A stretch of DNA of 64,000 nt from Cupriavidus alkaliphilus (GTDB lineage: Bacteria; Pseudomonadota; Gammaproteobacteria; Burkholderiales; Burkholderiaceae). This document shows positions 16,347 to 26,353 of the stretch, one piece after another. Where the stretch lies: NCBI RefSeq assembly GCF_900094595.1, contig NZ_FMAD01000005.1, positions 248,001 to 312,000 on the forward strand, in the 5' to 3' direction. Below the pieces are notes generated by a model, which worked only from the letters and a program-made list of their open reading frames with translations, was not told the DNA's origin and did no database searches. The translations under genes were made by a program, and so were the position numbers. Position 1 is the first letter of the stretch, and each line of letters opens with the position of its first letter.

Positions 16347-17504
16347 TTATGCCTTCACCCGGTCATCCAGCCCCAGGCCGCGGCCGATGATCTCCTTCAT
16401 GATCTCGCTGCTGCCGGCATAGATGCGCGAGATGCGCGCATCGGCATACATGCGGCAGATGCGGTATTCCTCCATATAGCCGGCGCCGCCGTGCAGCTGC
16501 ACGCCCTCGTCGACCATGCGTCCCTGCAGCTCGGAGGTCAGCAGCTTGGCCGACGCCGCGGTCTCCACCGTCAGCGTGCCGGCATTGTGTTGCAGCACGC
16601 ACTGGTCGACAAAGGTCTGCAGCGCATCCAGCTGCGCGCGCAGTTCGGCCAGCTTGAAGCGCGAGTTCTGGAACGTGCCGATGGCGCGCCCGAAGGCCTT
16701 GCGCTCGCGCACGTAGTCCAGCGTGATATCGAACGCCACCTGCGCCGACGCCATGTAGCCGCAGGCCCCGATCAGGCGCTCCTCGGCCAGATGGCGGGTG
16801 AGGTAGCGGAAGGCCTGGCCGGGCTCGCCCAGCACGTTGGCCTTGGGCACCTTGACGTTGTCGAAGAACAGTTCCGAGGTGTCCTGCGAGTGCAGGCCCA
16901 GCTTGCGCAGCTTGCGTCCGCGCTCGAAGCCCGGCATGCCGCGCTCGACGATGAAGAGCGTCAGGCCATGGCTGCGCTCCGGGTCGGTGCGGGCCACCAC
17001 GACCACCACGTCGGCCAGCTGGCCGTTCGAGATATAGGTCTTGGCGCCGTTCAGCACCCAGTGGTCGCCATGGTCCTCGGCGCGGGTGCGGATGCCGGCC
17101 AGGTCGGAACCGGTCTGCGGCTCGGTCATGGCCACGGCAAAGATCGACTCGCCGCGCGCGGCCGCGGGCAGCAGGCGCCGGCGCTGCTCTTCATTGCCGA
17201 TGCGGCCGATGTAGGGCGCCACCAGGCGCGAGTGCAGCGTGCCGAAGAAGCCGGAGTCGCCATGGCGCGCGTTTTCCTCGATCAGGATCTGCTCGTAGCG
17301 GAAGTCCTGCACGCCGGCGCCGCCGTATTGCTCGTCGGCCCACATCAGCAGGTAGCCCTGCTCGCCGGCCTTGCGGAACACCTCGCGGTCCACGCAGCCC
17401 TGCTCGCGCCAGCGCTCGCCGTGCGGGCCGACCTCGCGCTGGTAGAAGCGGCGGGCGGATTCGCGGAAGGCGTCGTGTTCGGCTTCGAAGATCAGGCGTT
17501 GCAT
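16347..17504 (-). CDS. Acyl-CoA dehydrogenase (LCAD/IVD-type active site)
   Basis: A 385-residue FAD flavoprotein of the usual length that introduces a C2-C3 double bond into acyl-CoA. Motifs are AMTEPQTGSDLAGIRTRA (FAD/substrate binding), GAKTYISNG and ERKAFGRAIGTFQ. The residue normally acting as base in IYEGT is Ala here (RIYAGSSEIMKE). Instead a glutamate sits in AEERL at about 242, the alternative position used by long-chain and isovaleryl-CoA dehydrogenases. It is therefore likely active but of the LCAD/IVD subtype. It is monocistronic between a terminator and a divergent small gene. Confidence 0.9.
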   Translation of the reverse strand: MQRLIFEAEHDAFRESARRFYQREVGPHGERWREQGCVDREVFRKAGEQGYLLMWADEQYGGAGVQDFRYEQILIEENARHGDSGFFGTLHSRLVAPYIGRIGNEEQRRRLLPAAARGESIFAVAMTEPQTGSDLAGIRTRAEDHGDHWVLNGAKTYISNGQLADVVVVVARTDPERSHGLTLFIVERGMPGFERGRKLRKLGLHSQDTSELFFDNVKVPKANVLGEPGQAFRYLTRHLAEERLIGACGYMASAQVAFDITLDYVRERKAFGRAIGTFQNSRFKLAELRAQLDALQTFVDQCVLQHNAGTLTVETAASAKLLTSELQGRMVDEGVQLHGGAGYMEEYRICRMYADARISRIYAGSSEIMKEIIGRGLGLDDRVKA

Positions 17505-17735
17505 CGGGGTCTCCAGGTGTTTGGCGATAGACCGGGTCAGTGTCGGTCGGGCAACGCCTATGAGATTCGTCGGAACAGATGATTTTTCTTACCGTGGAGG
17601 AACGGGTCGTCTTGCAGCGAAAAGCCCGTTGAATGCAATTTTATTGATATGAAGCGCAAATAACTTTCATTTACCCGCCGGCACGCTTTGTGCCAATACT
17701 GGAATCACAGATAACGATTCGATGGAGCGGGAACC

Positions 17736-17981
17736 ATGGAAGCCATCCTCTGGATTGGGCTTGCGCTGGCACTGGTGGCGTCGGGGATCAGCGTCACCTG
17801 GCTGATCGGCACGCGAGTGCCGGAACCTGTTTTTGCGCGCGCGCAGTTGCATGGGCGCTTTGCCGGCCTGGAACCCCGCCCGCCACGCCGGGGCGGCGGC
17901 GGCCGGACGCGGCGCGTGCGGCAGTGGCGCCTGGTGGCCGTGCCCGCGCCTTCGGGTCAACTGGTGCCGGTGCGGATCTGA
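17736..17981 (+). CDS. Hypothetical small membrane protein, 81 aa
   Basis: The ATG follows a GGAG site at 17724-17727 with good spacing. One N-terminal hydrophobic helix (about residues 4-24, EAILWIGLALALVASGISV) is followed by a Pro/Gly/Arg-rich cytoplasmic-type tail (RRGGGGRTRRVRQWRLVAV). I recognise no family. The gene is divergent from the acyl-CoA dehydrogenase, across a 230-bp AT-richer gap that should hold both promoters, and convergent with the LysR gene downstream. Confidence 0.6.
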   Translation: MEAILWIGLALALVASGISVTWLIGTRVPEPVFARAQLHGRFAGLEPRPPRRGGGGRTRRVRQWRLVAVPAPSGQLVPVRI

Positions 17982-17991
17982 GCGCCGGGCA

Positions 17992-18852
17992 CTATTGCGG
18001 GAAGTCCCAGCGCTGCGACCAGTCGGATTCTTCCCGCACGATCTCGCGCAGGATATCCACGGCTTCCCGCGCCGGTCCGGCGGGCGCCTTGGCGCAGACC
18101 AGGAACACGGGATATGAAAACTCCGGCGCGCCGGCGACGCGCGCCAGGGCCCCGCTGTCCAGGTAGCTCTGCACTACGCGCGTACGGAAATAGCCGCTGC
18201 CGCCGTACTGCAGGATGTACTGCAGCGCCAGCGGCCCCAGGTTGAAGTACAGCGACGCGCGTGCATGCTCCGGCAACGCGCTGTCATGCTGGCGGCGGAA
18301 CTCCGGGCCCCAGTCGACATAGACATAGCCGCCGTCGCGCTGGGTCGAGCGGATCAGCACCAGCTTCTCTTCCATCAGCGCTTCCACGTGCATGCCGGGC
18401 GCGTATTCCGGCTGGTACACCAGCGCGGCATCGAGCGCGCCCGACTGCAGCCTGCGCTGCAACTCCGCGCCCTCGCCCACTTCCGCCCGCACCGCCTGCG
18501 CCGGCATGCGCTGGCGCAGGCGCGTCGCCCACAGCAGCACCAGCGGATTGCCCAGGCTGATCTCGGTGCCATAGCGGAACAGGCTGGCCAGCCCCGTCGG
18601 CAACGGCAGCTCGCGGCACGCCGCCTCCCAGGTCTGCACCAGCTGGCTGGCGTAGCCGAGAAAGCGCTGCCCGTCCGGCGTCAAGCGCGCCCCAGCCTTG
18701 TTGCGCTCGAACAGCCGGCAGTTCAGCTGCGCCTCCAGGCTCTTGATGCGCGCGGTGACGGCGGTCTGGGTGACATGCAGCTTGTCGGCGGCGGCCAGCA
18801 GGCTGCCGTCGCGCACGACTTGCAGGAAGGTGTGGGCGAGTTCGATGTCCAT
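17992..18852 (-). CDS. LysR family transcriptional regulator
   Basis: A 286-residue regulator. The N-terminal winged HTH is MDIELAHTFLQVVRDGSLLA to LFERNKAGARLTPDG, with AADKLHVTQTAVTARIKSLE as the recognition segment. A type-2 periplasmic-binding-like effector domain spans residues 90-280. The target is unknown: it is convergent with the small membrane protein gene and divergent from the VapBC locus, and neither is a typical LysR target. Confidence 0.9.
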   Translation of the reverse strand: MDIELAHTFLQVVRDGSLLAAADKLHVTQTAVTARIKSLEAQLNCRLFERNKAGARLTPDGQRFLGYASQLVQTWEAACRELPLPTGLASLFRYGTEISLGNPLVLLWATRLRQRMPAQAVRAEVGEGAELQRRLQSGALDAALVYQPEYAPGMHVEALMEEKLVLIRSTQRDGGYVYVDWGPEFRRQHDSALPEHARASLYFNLGPLALQYILQYGGSGYFRTRVVQSYLDSGALARVAGAPEFSYPVFLVCAKAPAGPAREAVDILREIVREESDWSQRWDFPQ

Positions 18853-18928
18853 GGCGGTGACGGTTGCATGGCGATGTGGCGTATTGTAGGCAAGGATCCC
18901 AAACTGAGAATCGGGACATACACACGAG

Positions 18929-18981
18929 GATGTACATCTGCTTCAATGGTGCTAAGCTTTGTACCTACAGGGATGTACATG
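18929..18981. promoter_or_regulatory. Two GATGTACAT elements before vapB (candidate operator)
   Basis: The perfect palindrome GATGTACATC at 18929-18938 is repeated as GATGTACAT at 18972-18980, 43 bp apart. The second copy reaches the start region of the antitoxin gene. VapB-type antitoxins usually repress their own operon by binding paired inverted repeats here, so these are good operator candidates. Confidence 0.55.
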
Positions 18982-18990
18982 GAACTCTCA

Positions 18991-19227
18991 ATGCCTTTCA
19001 CCCGGATCTTCCGCAACGGCAACTCCCAGGCGGTGCGCATTCCCGCAGAACTGGCCTATCCCGACACGGACATGCAGTTTGAAATCGAGCGGATCGGCGA
19101 TGAGCTGCGCATCCGGCCCGCGCGACGGCGCCTGACCGGACTGCTCGAGGTATTCGCCGCCTTCCCCGACGACTTCATGGCGCAAGGGCGCGAAGACCAG
19201 ACCCAGGCCGATCGGGAGGGGTTCTGA
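18991..19227 (+). CDS. vapB: VapB-type antitoxin (AbrB/SpoVT fold)
   Basis: A 78-residue protein from the ATG at 18991. The opening FTRIFRNGNSQAVRIPAEL is the diagnostic N-terminal swapped-hairpin DNA-binding domain of VapB/MazE antitoxins, followed by a C-terminal toxin-binding tail (LTGLLEVFAAFPDDF). In-frame ATGs at 18973 and 18979 are alternatives, but both fall inside the repeated GATGTACAT element. The stop overlaps the toxin start by one base, so translation is coupled. It should neutralise VapC and autorepress the pair. Confidence 0.88.
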   Translation: MPFTRIFRNGNSQAVRIPAELAYPDTDMQFEIERIGDELRIRPARRRLTGLLEVFAAFPDDFMAQGREDQTQADREGF

Positions 19228-19652
19228 TGGCCCGGTATATGTTCGACACCAACATGTGCATCTACCTGATGAAGAACCAGCCGCCGCAGGTTGCCGAGCG
19301 CCTTGCACAGTGCTTCGAAGGGGATGTGGTGTTGTCCGCTGTCAGCCTGGCCGAACTGGAATACGGCATCACCGTCTCGCGCGATCCGCAGCGAGCACGG
19401 CGCGCCTTGCAGGCGCTGATCGGGCGCGTGCCGGTGCTACCACTCAATGCGGCGGCGGTGCGCGCTTACGGTCCGGTCCGTGCCGCCACGCGCGAACGCA
19501 AGGCCGATGCGCTGGACAAGCTGATTGCCGCGCATGCCATTGCCGAAGGCCTGACTGTGGTCACGCGCAACATCCGCGACTTTGGCGCCTATCCGGGCCT
19601 GCGCGTCGAAGACTGGACCGCGCCGCGCCCGGCTACAGCCACGGGTCGATAG
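19227..19652 (+). CDS. vapC: VapC toxin, PIN-domain ribonuclease
   Basis: A 141-residue PIN-domain protein. Mg-binding acidic residues are visible: D7 in MFDTN, E43 in LAELEYG, D97 in ALDKLIAAHA and D118 in RNIRDF, together with TRN. It is predicted to cleave tRNA or rRNA when freed from VapB. It resembles the enterobacterial VapC subgroup with FDTNxxIYLMK. The start overlaps the vapB stop (TGATG). Confidence 0.92.
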   Translation: MARYMFDTNMCIYLMKNQPPQVAERLAQCFEGDVVLSAVSLAELEYGITVSRDPQRARRALQALIGRVPVLPLNAAAVRAYGPVRAATRERKADALDKLIAAHAIAEGLTVVTRNIRDFGAYPGLRVEDWTAPRPATATGR

Positions 19653-19697
19653 GTCGATAGCCCCCGCCTGTTCGGCAAACTTCACGCTTGCTCAGCG

Positions 19698-20066
19698 CTA
19701 CGGCCGTGCCCGCCCCGCCGCCGGCATGGCAACCGGCACGGCGTCCGCCATCGGCGCCACCGGCGCGTTGCGCGCCTCGCGAGGCGGCCGCAGCGGCACG
19801 ATGCCTTCCGGCTCCTGCCACGCCAGGCCGTTGTCATAGCCGGTCGCGGCGGCCTCGAGGTAGCCGGGCGCAAACTTGCGCTCCGGGGTCACGGCCTGCA
19901 CGGCGGGCGCCGTGGCGGCCTGCGGCGCCTCGGACTGCGCGCAGGCGACGCTGTTGAGGCATAAGCCCAGCACGCGCAGCAGCACCATGGCCTGGCGCGA
20001 ACGGCGTCGGATGGCGGACGGGCGCGACGCGGCCTGCCCGTTCTGGCATGGGGATCGAGTATTCAT
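19698..20066 (-). CDS. Hypothetical exported protein, 122 aa
   Basis: The ATG at 20066 is preceded by CGGAGAG, which decides this start. A basic N-terminus and a hydrophobic stretch MVLLRVLGLCLNSVACAQSE look like a signal peptide with cleavage after ACA. The mature part is Ala/Pro-rich, with KFAPGYLEAAATGYDNGLAW as its only distinctive stretch. I recognise no family. It is convergent with vapC, with only 45 bp between. Confidence 0.55.
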   Translation of the reverse strand: MNTRSPCQNGQAASRPSAIRRRSRQAMVLLRVLGLCLNSVACAQSEAPQAATAPAVQAVTPERKFAPGYLEAAATGYDNGLAWQEPEGIVPLRPPREARNAPVAPMADAVPVAMPAAGRARP

Positions 20067-20272
20067 CGGGACTCTCCGGGAAGCCATTGCTGGCAGGTGG
20101 CACAACGAGCCGCGGCGCCGCGCTCGCTGTCCATTGCGCAATGACCGTGCCACCGGGCTAATGCCGGCCAAGGCCGGCTACGGCCTGGATTGCGTCACAT
20201 TCCGGGAGTGGAGTGGTGGGACCGGGCCGACGCCGGCACCATAGGTGTCGGCCGGCATCCAACATCCCTGGC

Positions 20273-21097
20273 TCAGGGCTTGACCGCCGCCGCCAGCACC
20301 GCCGGCATCGGCACCTCGAAGCCGCTGCCGCGCATGTAGCCGGCAACGGTGCCCCGCAGCACGGCGCGGATTTCGTCGCGGGCCTTGGGGGTCTGGGCGC
20401 GCAGCGTGGCGGCGGCGCGCACGGTGCCCTGGGCCAGCGCATCGAACAGCTGGTCGGGCGTGGAGAAGCGCCAGACCTGCGGCACGCTGCGGCAGGTCGG
20501 CATGACAAAGCCGGCCTGCTGCAAGGCGCTGCGGCAATGGCCGGGATCGCTGAACAGGAAGAAATTCGGCCCGACCGGGATATCGACATCCATCGACCCA
20601 TAGGCGCGGATCGCGGCATAGACCGCGCCGAAGCCGACCGCGCGCTCGGGCGTATCCCATACCGTGAAGGCGATGCGCCCGCCCGGGCGCAACACGCGGA
20701 AGGCCTCGGCCAGCGCCGCGTCCGGGTCGGACATATGGCACAGGCCAAAGCCGTTGACCACGGCGTCGAAGCTGGCATCGCCGAACGGCAGCGCCTGCGC
20801 GTCGGCCTGCTCGTAGTGGACCTCGGGATGCAGCTTGCGCGCCAGTTGCACTTGCGCCAGCGCGAAATCGATGCCGACCGACTCGGCCCCGCGCTGCACC
20901 GCCCCCGCCGCGACGTAGCCAGAGCCGGACGCGACATCGAGCACGCGCTGCCCGCCGGCCACATGCGCGGCGTCCAGCAGGGCCTCGACTGATTGCCGGG
21001 TCACGTGCGACAGATGCTCCTGGTACCGGCTGACGACTTCCGGGTCTTCCCAGCCAGCCAGCTCAAAGGCGCGAAACGAATCTGCGGTGTGGTCCAT
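20273..21097 (-). CDS. Class I SAM-dependent methyltransferase
   Basis: A 274-residue protein from the ATG at 21097, which has GAGGAG upstream. The SAM-binding motif I is VLDVASGSGYVAAGA, with GIDFA (acidic loop), ADAQALPFGDASFDAVVNGF and FRVLRPGGRIAFTVWD, the pattern of UbiE/COQ5-like methyltransferases. A C-terminal region after residue 160 should fix the substrate, which is unknown. About 245 bp separate it from the next gene on the same strand, so it is probably transcribed alone. Confidence 0.85.
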   Translation of the reverse strand: MDHTADSFRAFELAGWEDPEVVSRYQEHLSHVTRQSVEALLDAAHVAGGQRVLDVASGSGYVAAGAVQRGAESVGIDFALAQVQLARKLHPEVHYEQADAQALPFGDASFDAVVNGFGLCHMSDPDAALAEAFRVLRPGGRIAFTVWDTPERAVGFGAVYAAIRAYGSMDVDIPVGPNFFLFSDPGHCRSALQQAGFVMPTCRSVPQVWRFSTPDQLFDALAQGTVRAAATLRAQTPKARDEIRAVLRGTVAGYMRGSGFEVPMPAVLAAAVKP

Positions 21098-21342
21098 GCC
21101 TACTCCTCGGCGTCGATGTCCAGACGGGCGGGCGTGTATTGGTGATGTTGGTGTGCGGACGCAGCGCAGATGCGTCCTGAGAACCCGGTCAAGCCAAGTA
21201 TAGACAGCGCCGCGCACAGGCAGTGGCCAGGCGCCCAGGCAAGCACCCCTGCGTGGCGCTTCACCCGTTCAGGCGAAGCGCGCTGTGGCCACGCCGGCGG
21301 CAATCAGGCAGGCTGCGACCGCCTGCCCCCGCTAAAGCGGCC

Positions 21343-22683
21343 TCATCTTGCGCCGCTGACCCGCCAGACCGTATTGCCGACATCGTCGGCCACCAGCAAG
21401 CCGCCGCGCTTGTCGATCGCCACGCCCACCGGTCGCCCGCGCGCCTTGCCGTCGTCGTCTACAAACCCGGTCAGCACGTCGAACGGTGCGCCCTGCGGCC
21501 GGCCCTGGCTGAACGGTACGAAGATCACCTTGTAGCCCGCCAGCGGGCGCCGGTTCCACGAACCATGCAGGCCGACGAACATGCCTTCGCTGAAGCGTGC
21601 CGGCAGGCTGTTGCCGCCGGCCGCGGCCAGGCCGAGCGCGGCGGTGTGCGCGCCCACGGCATAGTCGGGCGCGATGGCCCTGGCCACCAGGTCCGGTGCC
21701 GGCGGCTTCACGCGCTGGTCCACATGCTGGCCGTAGTAGCTGTAGGGCCAGCCGTAGAAGCCGCCGTCGCGCACCGAGGTGATGTAGTCCGGCACCAGGT
21801 CGCTGCCGATCTCGTCGCGCTCGTTGACGGCGGTCCACAGCATGCCGGTGACCGGCTCCCACGCCATGCCGTTGGGGTTGCGCAAGCCGCTGGCAAAGAT
21901 GCGGTGCGAGCCTGTCTTGCGGTCGACCTCCCAGATCGCGGCGCGGCCGACTTCCTTGTCCATGCCGTTCTCGCCCACGTTGCTGTTCGAGCCCACGGTC
22001 ACGTACAGCTTGCTGCCATCGCGGCTGGCGATCAGGCTCTTGGTCCAGTGATGGTTGAGCGGACCGCCGGGCAGGTCGACCACCTTCTGCGGCGCGGCGG
22101 AGATTTCGGTCTGGCCGGGCTGGTAGGGGAAGCGCAGCAGCGCATCGGTGGCGGCGACGTAGAAGTCATTGCCGACCAGCGCCATGCCGAAGGGCGAATT
22201 CACATCCTTCAGGAACACCGAGCGCTGGTCGGCGACGCCGTCGCCGTTGCTGTCGCGCAGCAGCGTGATGCGGTTGGCGCTGGGCGTGCCGGCCCCGGCG
22301 CGCTTCATCACCATCTTCATGATCCAGCCCTTGAGGCCCTTGCCGTCGTCGGGCTTGGGCGGCGCGTTGCTCTCGGCCACCAGCACGTCGCCATTGGGCA
22401 GCACATAAACCCAGCGCGGATGGTCGAGCTTGTCGGCGAAGGCCGTCACCGCCATGCCTTCGGCCGGCACCGGGCGCTGGCCCGGGGCCCAGCCGATGGC
22501 CGGCGCGATCTTGACGGTGGGGATGGCAGTCTCGTGGGGCGGCGGCAGCTGCGGCGTGGGTCCGAAGCCGGCTTCGGAGGGCAGCTTGGCGGATTCGCCG
22601 CAGGCGGCGAGCGTGGCGATCACGGGCACGGCGCCCGCCAGCATGGCGGTGCGCAACAAGCGCAAGGGGGTCGGCATCGGCAT
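21343..22683 (-). CDS. Sorbosone dehydrogenase-type PQQ/glucose dehydrogenase-like lipoprotein
   Basis: A 446-residue beta-propeller protein with a lipoprotein signal (ATLAACGES). Segments [40 protein letters not shown] and a late [16 protein letters not shown] are characteristic of the L-sorbosone dehydrogenase / soluble glucose dehydrogenase family. It is probably a periplasmic, membrane-anchored sugar or aldehyde oxidoreductase using PQQ. The actual substrate and the need for PQQ are inferred from the family. It appears to be a single-gene unit. Confidence 0.82.
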   Translation of the reverse strand: MPMPTPLRLLRTAMLAGAVPVIATLAACGESAKLPSEAGFGPTPQLPPPHETAIPTVKIAPAIGWAPGQRPVPAEGMAVTAFADKLDHPRWVYVLPNGDVLVAESNAPPKPDDGKGLKGWIMKMVMKRAGAGTPSANRITLLRDSNGDGVADQRSVFLKDVNSPFGMALVGNDFYVAATDALLRFPYQPGQTEISAAPQKVVDLPGGPLNHHWTKSLIASRDGSKLYVTVGSNSNVGENGMDKEVGRAAIWEVDRKTGSHRIFASGLRNPNGMAWEPVTGMLWTAVNERDEIGSDLVPDYITSVRDGGFYGWPYSYYGQHVDQRVKPPAPDLVARAIAPDYAVGAHTAALGLAAAGGNSLPARFSEGMFVGLHGSWNRRPLAGYKVIFVPFSQGRPQGAPFDVLTGFVDDDGKARGRPVGVAIDKRGGLLVADDVGNTVWRVSGAR

Positions 22684-22807
22684 GGTCCGGGCTCCTCAGG
22701 CCACGCAGGGCCGCGCGCCTGTGCCTGGACTATAGGACGTAGAGCGACCGGCGCTCTGTAGGCGCCGCGGAAGGCACCGTGTAGGACGATGCCCGACCCC
22801 GGCGCGC

Positions 22808-23512
22808 TCAGCCCCGATGCGGCGTATCCAGCCCCGTCACCACCGCCGGACGCTGCACGAACGCATCCAGCACGCGCCGCACATTGACGAAGTCCTTGAA
22901 GCCGACCAGGTCGCCAGCCTCGTAGAAGCCAACCAGGTTGCGCACCCACGGCAAGGTCGCGATGTCGGCAATGGTGTACTCGTCGCCCATGATCCAGGCG
23001 CGGCCTTCCAGGCGCTGCTCGAGCACCTTGAGCAGGCGCCGGCTCTCTGCTGCGTAGCGGTCGCGCGGGCGCTTGTCCTCATAGTCCTTGCCGGCAAACT
23101 TGTGGAAGAAGCCCAGCTGGCCGAACATCGGGCCAATGCCGCCCATCTGGAACATCACCCACTGGATGGTCTCGTAGCGACGCGCCGGATCGGCGGGAAT
23201 CAGCTTGCCCGACTTGTCGGCCAGGTACAGCAGGATCGCGCCCGACTCGAACAGCGCCAGCGGCTTGCCGCCCGGACCCTGCGGGTCGAGGATGGCCGGG
23301 ATCTTGTTGTTCGGGTTCAGCGACAGGAATTCCGGCGACAGCTGGTCGTCGGTGTCGAAGCTCACCAGGTGCGGCTCGTACGGCAGGCCGGTCTCTTCCA
23401 GCATGATCGACACCTTGACGCCGTTGGGCGTCGGCAGCGAATACAGCTGGATGCGGTCGGGATGCTGCGCCGGCCATTTGCGGGTGATAGGAAAAGCGGA
23501 CAGATCGGGCAC
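22808..23512 (-). CDS. Glutathione S-transferase, Nu class (YfcG/YghU-like)
   Basis: A 234-residue protein starting at the GTG at 23512, chosen because an AGGAG site lies 5 bases upstream and the family opens with PDLSAFPITRKWPAQHPDR; a GTG at 23539 is possible. The thioredoxin-fold N-terminal domain has LYSLPTPNGVKVSIMLEETG and NPNNKIPAILDP plus FESGAILLYLADK, the glutathione-binding segments of Nu-class GSTs with disulphide-bond reductase activity. A helical C-terminal domain follows. It is cytoplasmic and probably involved in thiol stress. Confidence 0.9.
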   Translation of the reverse strand: MPDLSAFPITRKWPAQHPDRIQLYSLPTPNGVKVSIMLEETGLPYEPHLVSFDTDDQLSPEFLSLNPNNKIPAILDPQGPGGKPLALFESGAILLYLADKSGKLIPADPARRYETIQWVMFQMGGIGPMFGQLGFFHKFAGKDYEDKRPRDRYAAESRRLLKVLEQRLEGRAWIMGDEYTIADIATLPWVRNLVGFYEAGDLVGFKDFVNVRRVLDAFVQRPAVVTGLDTPHRG

Positions 23513-23635
23513 ACGGGCTCCTGGTTCGGGCACTTCCACGCCATGGGGAAGCTGCCGGACAACGAAAGAGCCCGATCATAAACCGGTGTCGCCGCGCTTG
23601 CAGGGCACCCGGACCTGCAGGGTCCTGCAAAACAA

Positions 23636-23657
23636 AAGGGGCCCCGCGGGGCCCCTT
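23636..23657 (-). terminator. Rho-independent terminator of acnB
   Basis: A perfect 10-bp stem (23636-23645 with 23648-23657) around a two-base loop, followed leftward by a T-rich stretch (TTTTGTTTTGC). It lies 26 bp beyond the acnB stop. Confidence 0.85.
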
Positions 23658-23682
23658 CCTCATGCCAGCTTGCTGCGGCAGC

Positions 23683-26274
23683 TTACACCGTCACGCCGTC
23701 GGCCACTTCCTTGAAGTCCTCGATCTGGTCGAAGTTCATGTACTTGTAGATCTTGTCGCCATTCTGGTTGATGACGCCAATATCGGCCATGTACTCGTCC
23801 TTGGTCGGGATGCGGCCCAGGCGCGAGCAGATTGCCGCCAGTTCGGCGGAACCCAGGTACACGTTGGTGTTCTTGCCCAGGCGGTTCGGGAAGTTGCGGG
23901 TGCTGGTCGACATCACCGTGGCGCCTTCGCGCACCTGTGCCTGGTTGCCCATGCACAGCGAGCAGCCCGGCATTTCGGTGCGGGCACCGGCGGTGCCGAA
24001 CACGCCGTAGTGGCCTTCCTCGGTCAGCTGCTTCTGGTCCATCTTGGTCGGCGGGGCCACCCACAGCTTGACCGGGATGTCGCGCTTGCCTTCCAGCAGC
24101 TTGGACGCTGCGCGGAAGTGGCCGATGTTGGTCATGCACGAACCGATGAAGACTTCGTCGATCTTGGCGCCAGCCACGTCGGACAGGGTCTTGACGTCGT
24201 CCGGGTCGTTCGGGCAGGCCACGATCGGCTCATGCACGTCGGCCAGGTCGATCTCGATCACGGCGGCGTATTCGGCGTCGGCGTCCGGCTCCAGCAGCTT
24301 CGGATCGGCCAGCCATGCTTCCATGGCCTTGATGCGGCGCTGCAGGCTGCGCGGGTCTTGATAGCCCTGGGCGATCATCCACTTCAGCAGCGTGATGTTG
24401 CTGTTGATGTATTCGATGATCGGGTCCTTGTTCAGGCGCACCGTGCAACCGGCGGCCGAACGCTCTGCCGACGCATCCGACAGCTCGAACGCTTGCTCGA
24501 CCTTCAGGTCAGGCAGGCCTTCGATTTCCAGGATGCGGCCCGAGAAGATGTTCTTCTTGCCTTGCTTGGCCACGGTCAGCAGGCCTTGCTTGATCGCGTA
24601 CAGCGGGATCGCGTTGACCAGGTCGCGCAGGGTCACGCCCGGCTGCATCTGGCCCTTGAAGCGGACCAGCACCGATTCCGGCATGTCCAGCGGCATCACG
24701 CCGGTGGCGGCGGCAAAGGCGACCAGGCCCGAACCGGCCGGGAAGCTGATGCCGATCGGGAAGCGGGTGTGCGAGTCGCCGCCGGTGCCGACGGTGTCGG
24801 GCAGCAGCATGCGGTTCAGCCACGAGTGGATCACGCCGTCGCCCGGGCGCAGCGAGATGCCGCCGCGGGTGCTGATGAACTCGGGCAGCGTATGGTGCGT
24901 CTTGACGTCGACCGGCTTCGGGTAGGCGGCGGTGTGGCAGAACGACTGCATCACCAGGTCGGCAGAGAAGCCCAGGCAAGCCAGGTCCTTCAGCTCGTCG
25001 CGGGTCATCGGGCCGGTGGTGTCCTGCGAGCCCACCGAAGTCATCTTCGGCTCGCAGTACGTGCCCGGGCGGATGCCCTTGCCTTCGGCCAGGCCACAGG
25101 CGCGGCCAACCATCTTCTGCGCCAGCGTGAAGCCCTTGCCGGTATCGGCCGGGTTCTGCGGCAGGCGGAACAGCGTCGACGGGGCCAGGCCCAGCGCCTC
25201 GCGCGCCTTGGCGGTCAGGCCACGGCCGACGATCAGCGGAATACGGCCGCCGGCGCGGACTTCGTCGAACAGCACGTCCGACTTGACCTTGAACTCGGCG
25301 ATCACGGCGCCGTTCTTCAGGGCCTTGCCTTCGTACGGGCGCAGTTCGACCACGTCGCCCATTTCCATCTGCGACACGTCCAGTTCGATCGGCAGCGCGC
25401 CGGCGTCTTCCATGGTGTTGTAGAAGATCGGGGCAATCTTGTTGCCCAGGCACACGCCGCCGAAGCGCTTGTTCGGGATGAACGGGATGTCTTCACCGGT
25501 GAACCACAGCACCGAGTTGGTGGCGGACTTGCGCGAGGAACCGGTACCGACCACGTCGCCCACGTAGGCGACCAGGTGGCCCTTTTCCTTCAGCGATTCG
25601 ATGAACTTGATCGGGCCGCGCTTGCCGTCTTCTTCCGGCTGGAACGCCGCGCCCTCGCGCTTGTTCTTCAGCATCGCCAGCGCGTGCATCGGGATGTCCG
25701 GGCGGGTGGTGGCGTCCGGCGCCGGCGACAGGTCGTCGGTGTTGGTTTCGCCGGGCACCTTGAACACGGTGATGGTCAGGCTTTGCGGCACTTCCGGACG
25801 GCTGGTGAACCACTCGGCGTCGGCCCAGCTCTGCAGCACGGCCTTGGCGTTGGCGTTGCCCTTGTCCGCCTTCTCCTTCACGTCGTGGAAGGCGTCGAAC
25901 ATCAGCAGGGTCTTCTTCAGCGCGTCGGCGGCGACGGTGCCGACTTCGGCATCGTCCAGCAGCTCGATCAGCGGCGAGATGTTGTAGCCGCCCAGCATGG
26001 TGCCCAGCAGCTCGGTGGCCTTGGCACGCGAGATCAGCGCGCACTGTTCCTTGCCCAGCGCCACGGCGGCCAGGTACGAGGCCTTGACCTTGGCGGCGTC
26101 GTCGACGCCGGCGGGAACGCGGTTGGAGATCAGCTCAACCAGGTTCTGTTCTTCGCCGGCGGGCGGGTTCTTCAGCAGTTCGATCAGCTCGGCCGTCTGC
26201 TTGGCGGTCAGGGGCAGAGGGGGGATGCCAAGCGCGGCGCGCTCGGCCACATGTGCGCGATAGTTTTCAAGCAT
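23683..26274 (-). CDS. acnB: Aconitate hydratase B
   Basis: An 863-residue protein starting [20 protein letters not shown] at the ATG at 26274, the standard AcnB N-terminus. It isomerises citrate to isocitrate through a [4Fe-4S] cluster and may also act on 2-methylcitrate intermediates. The N-terminal HEAT-like domain covers 1-160. The swivel domain has [13 protein letters not shown]. The cluster cysteines lie in GSCMTN and PGCSLCMGN near the C-terminus. Length and motifs are complete. It is monocistronic, with a strong terminator and a palindrome upstream. The next gene on the other side is the divergent flagellar operon. Confidence 0.97.
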   Translation of the reverse strand: MLENYRAHVAERAALGIPPLPLTAKQTAELIELLKNPPAGEEQNLVELISNRVPAGVDDAAKVKASYLAAVALGKEQCALISRAKATELLGTMLGGYNISPLIELLDDAEVGTVAADALKKTLLMFDAFHDVKEKADKGNANAKAVLQSWADAEWFTSRPEVPQSLTITVFKVPGETNTDDLSPAPDATTRPDIPMHALAMLKNKREGAAFQPEEDGKRGPIKFIESLKEKGHLVAYVGDVVGTGSSRKSATNSVLWFTGEDIPFIPNKRFGGVCLGNKIAPIFYNTMEDAGALPIELDVSQMEMGDVVELRPYEGKALKNGAVIAEFKVKSDVLFDEVRAGGRIPLIVGRGLTAKAREALGLAPSTLFRLPQNPADTGKGFTLAQKMVGRACGLAEGKGIRPGTYCEPKMTSVGSQDTTGPMTRDELKDLACLGFSADLVMQSFCHTAAYPKPVDVKTHHTLPEFISTRGGISLRPGDGVIHSWLNRMLLPDTVGTGGDSHTRFPIGISFPAGSGLVAFAAATGVMPLDMPESVLVRFKGQMQPGVTLRDLVNAIPLYAIKQGLLTVAKQGKKNIFSGRILEIEGLPDLKVEQAFELSDASAERSAAGCTVRLNKDPIIEYINSNITLLKWMIAQGYQDPRSLQRRIKAMEAWLADPKLLEPDADAEYAAVIEIDLADVHEPIVACPNDPDDVKTLSDVAGAKIDEVFIGSCMTNIGHFRAASKLLEGKRDIPVKLWVAPPTKMDQKQLTEEGHYGVFGTAGARTEMPGCSLCMGNQAQVREGATVMSTSTRNFPNRLGKNTNVYLGSAELAAICSRLGRIPTKDEYMADIGVINQNGDKIYKYMNFDQIEDFKEVADGVTV

Positions 26275-26353
26275 GGGAACCTGCTGAGTAATTAGGTTTA
26301 GAAAGACTCGGTACGTCGCGATTGTAGTCCGAAGCGGCTCCTGGGTCAAATGT

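Noticed and set aside
23662..26295. Long + strand frame opposite acnB (about 880 codons)
   Set aside because: Exactly covers acnB on the other strand, with low-complexity His/Gln/Arg composition; acnB has complete motifs.
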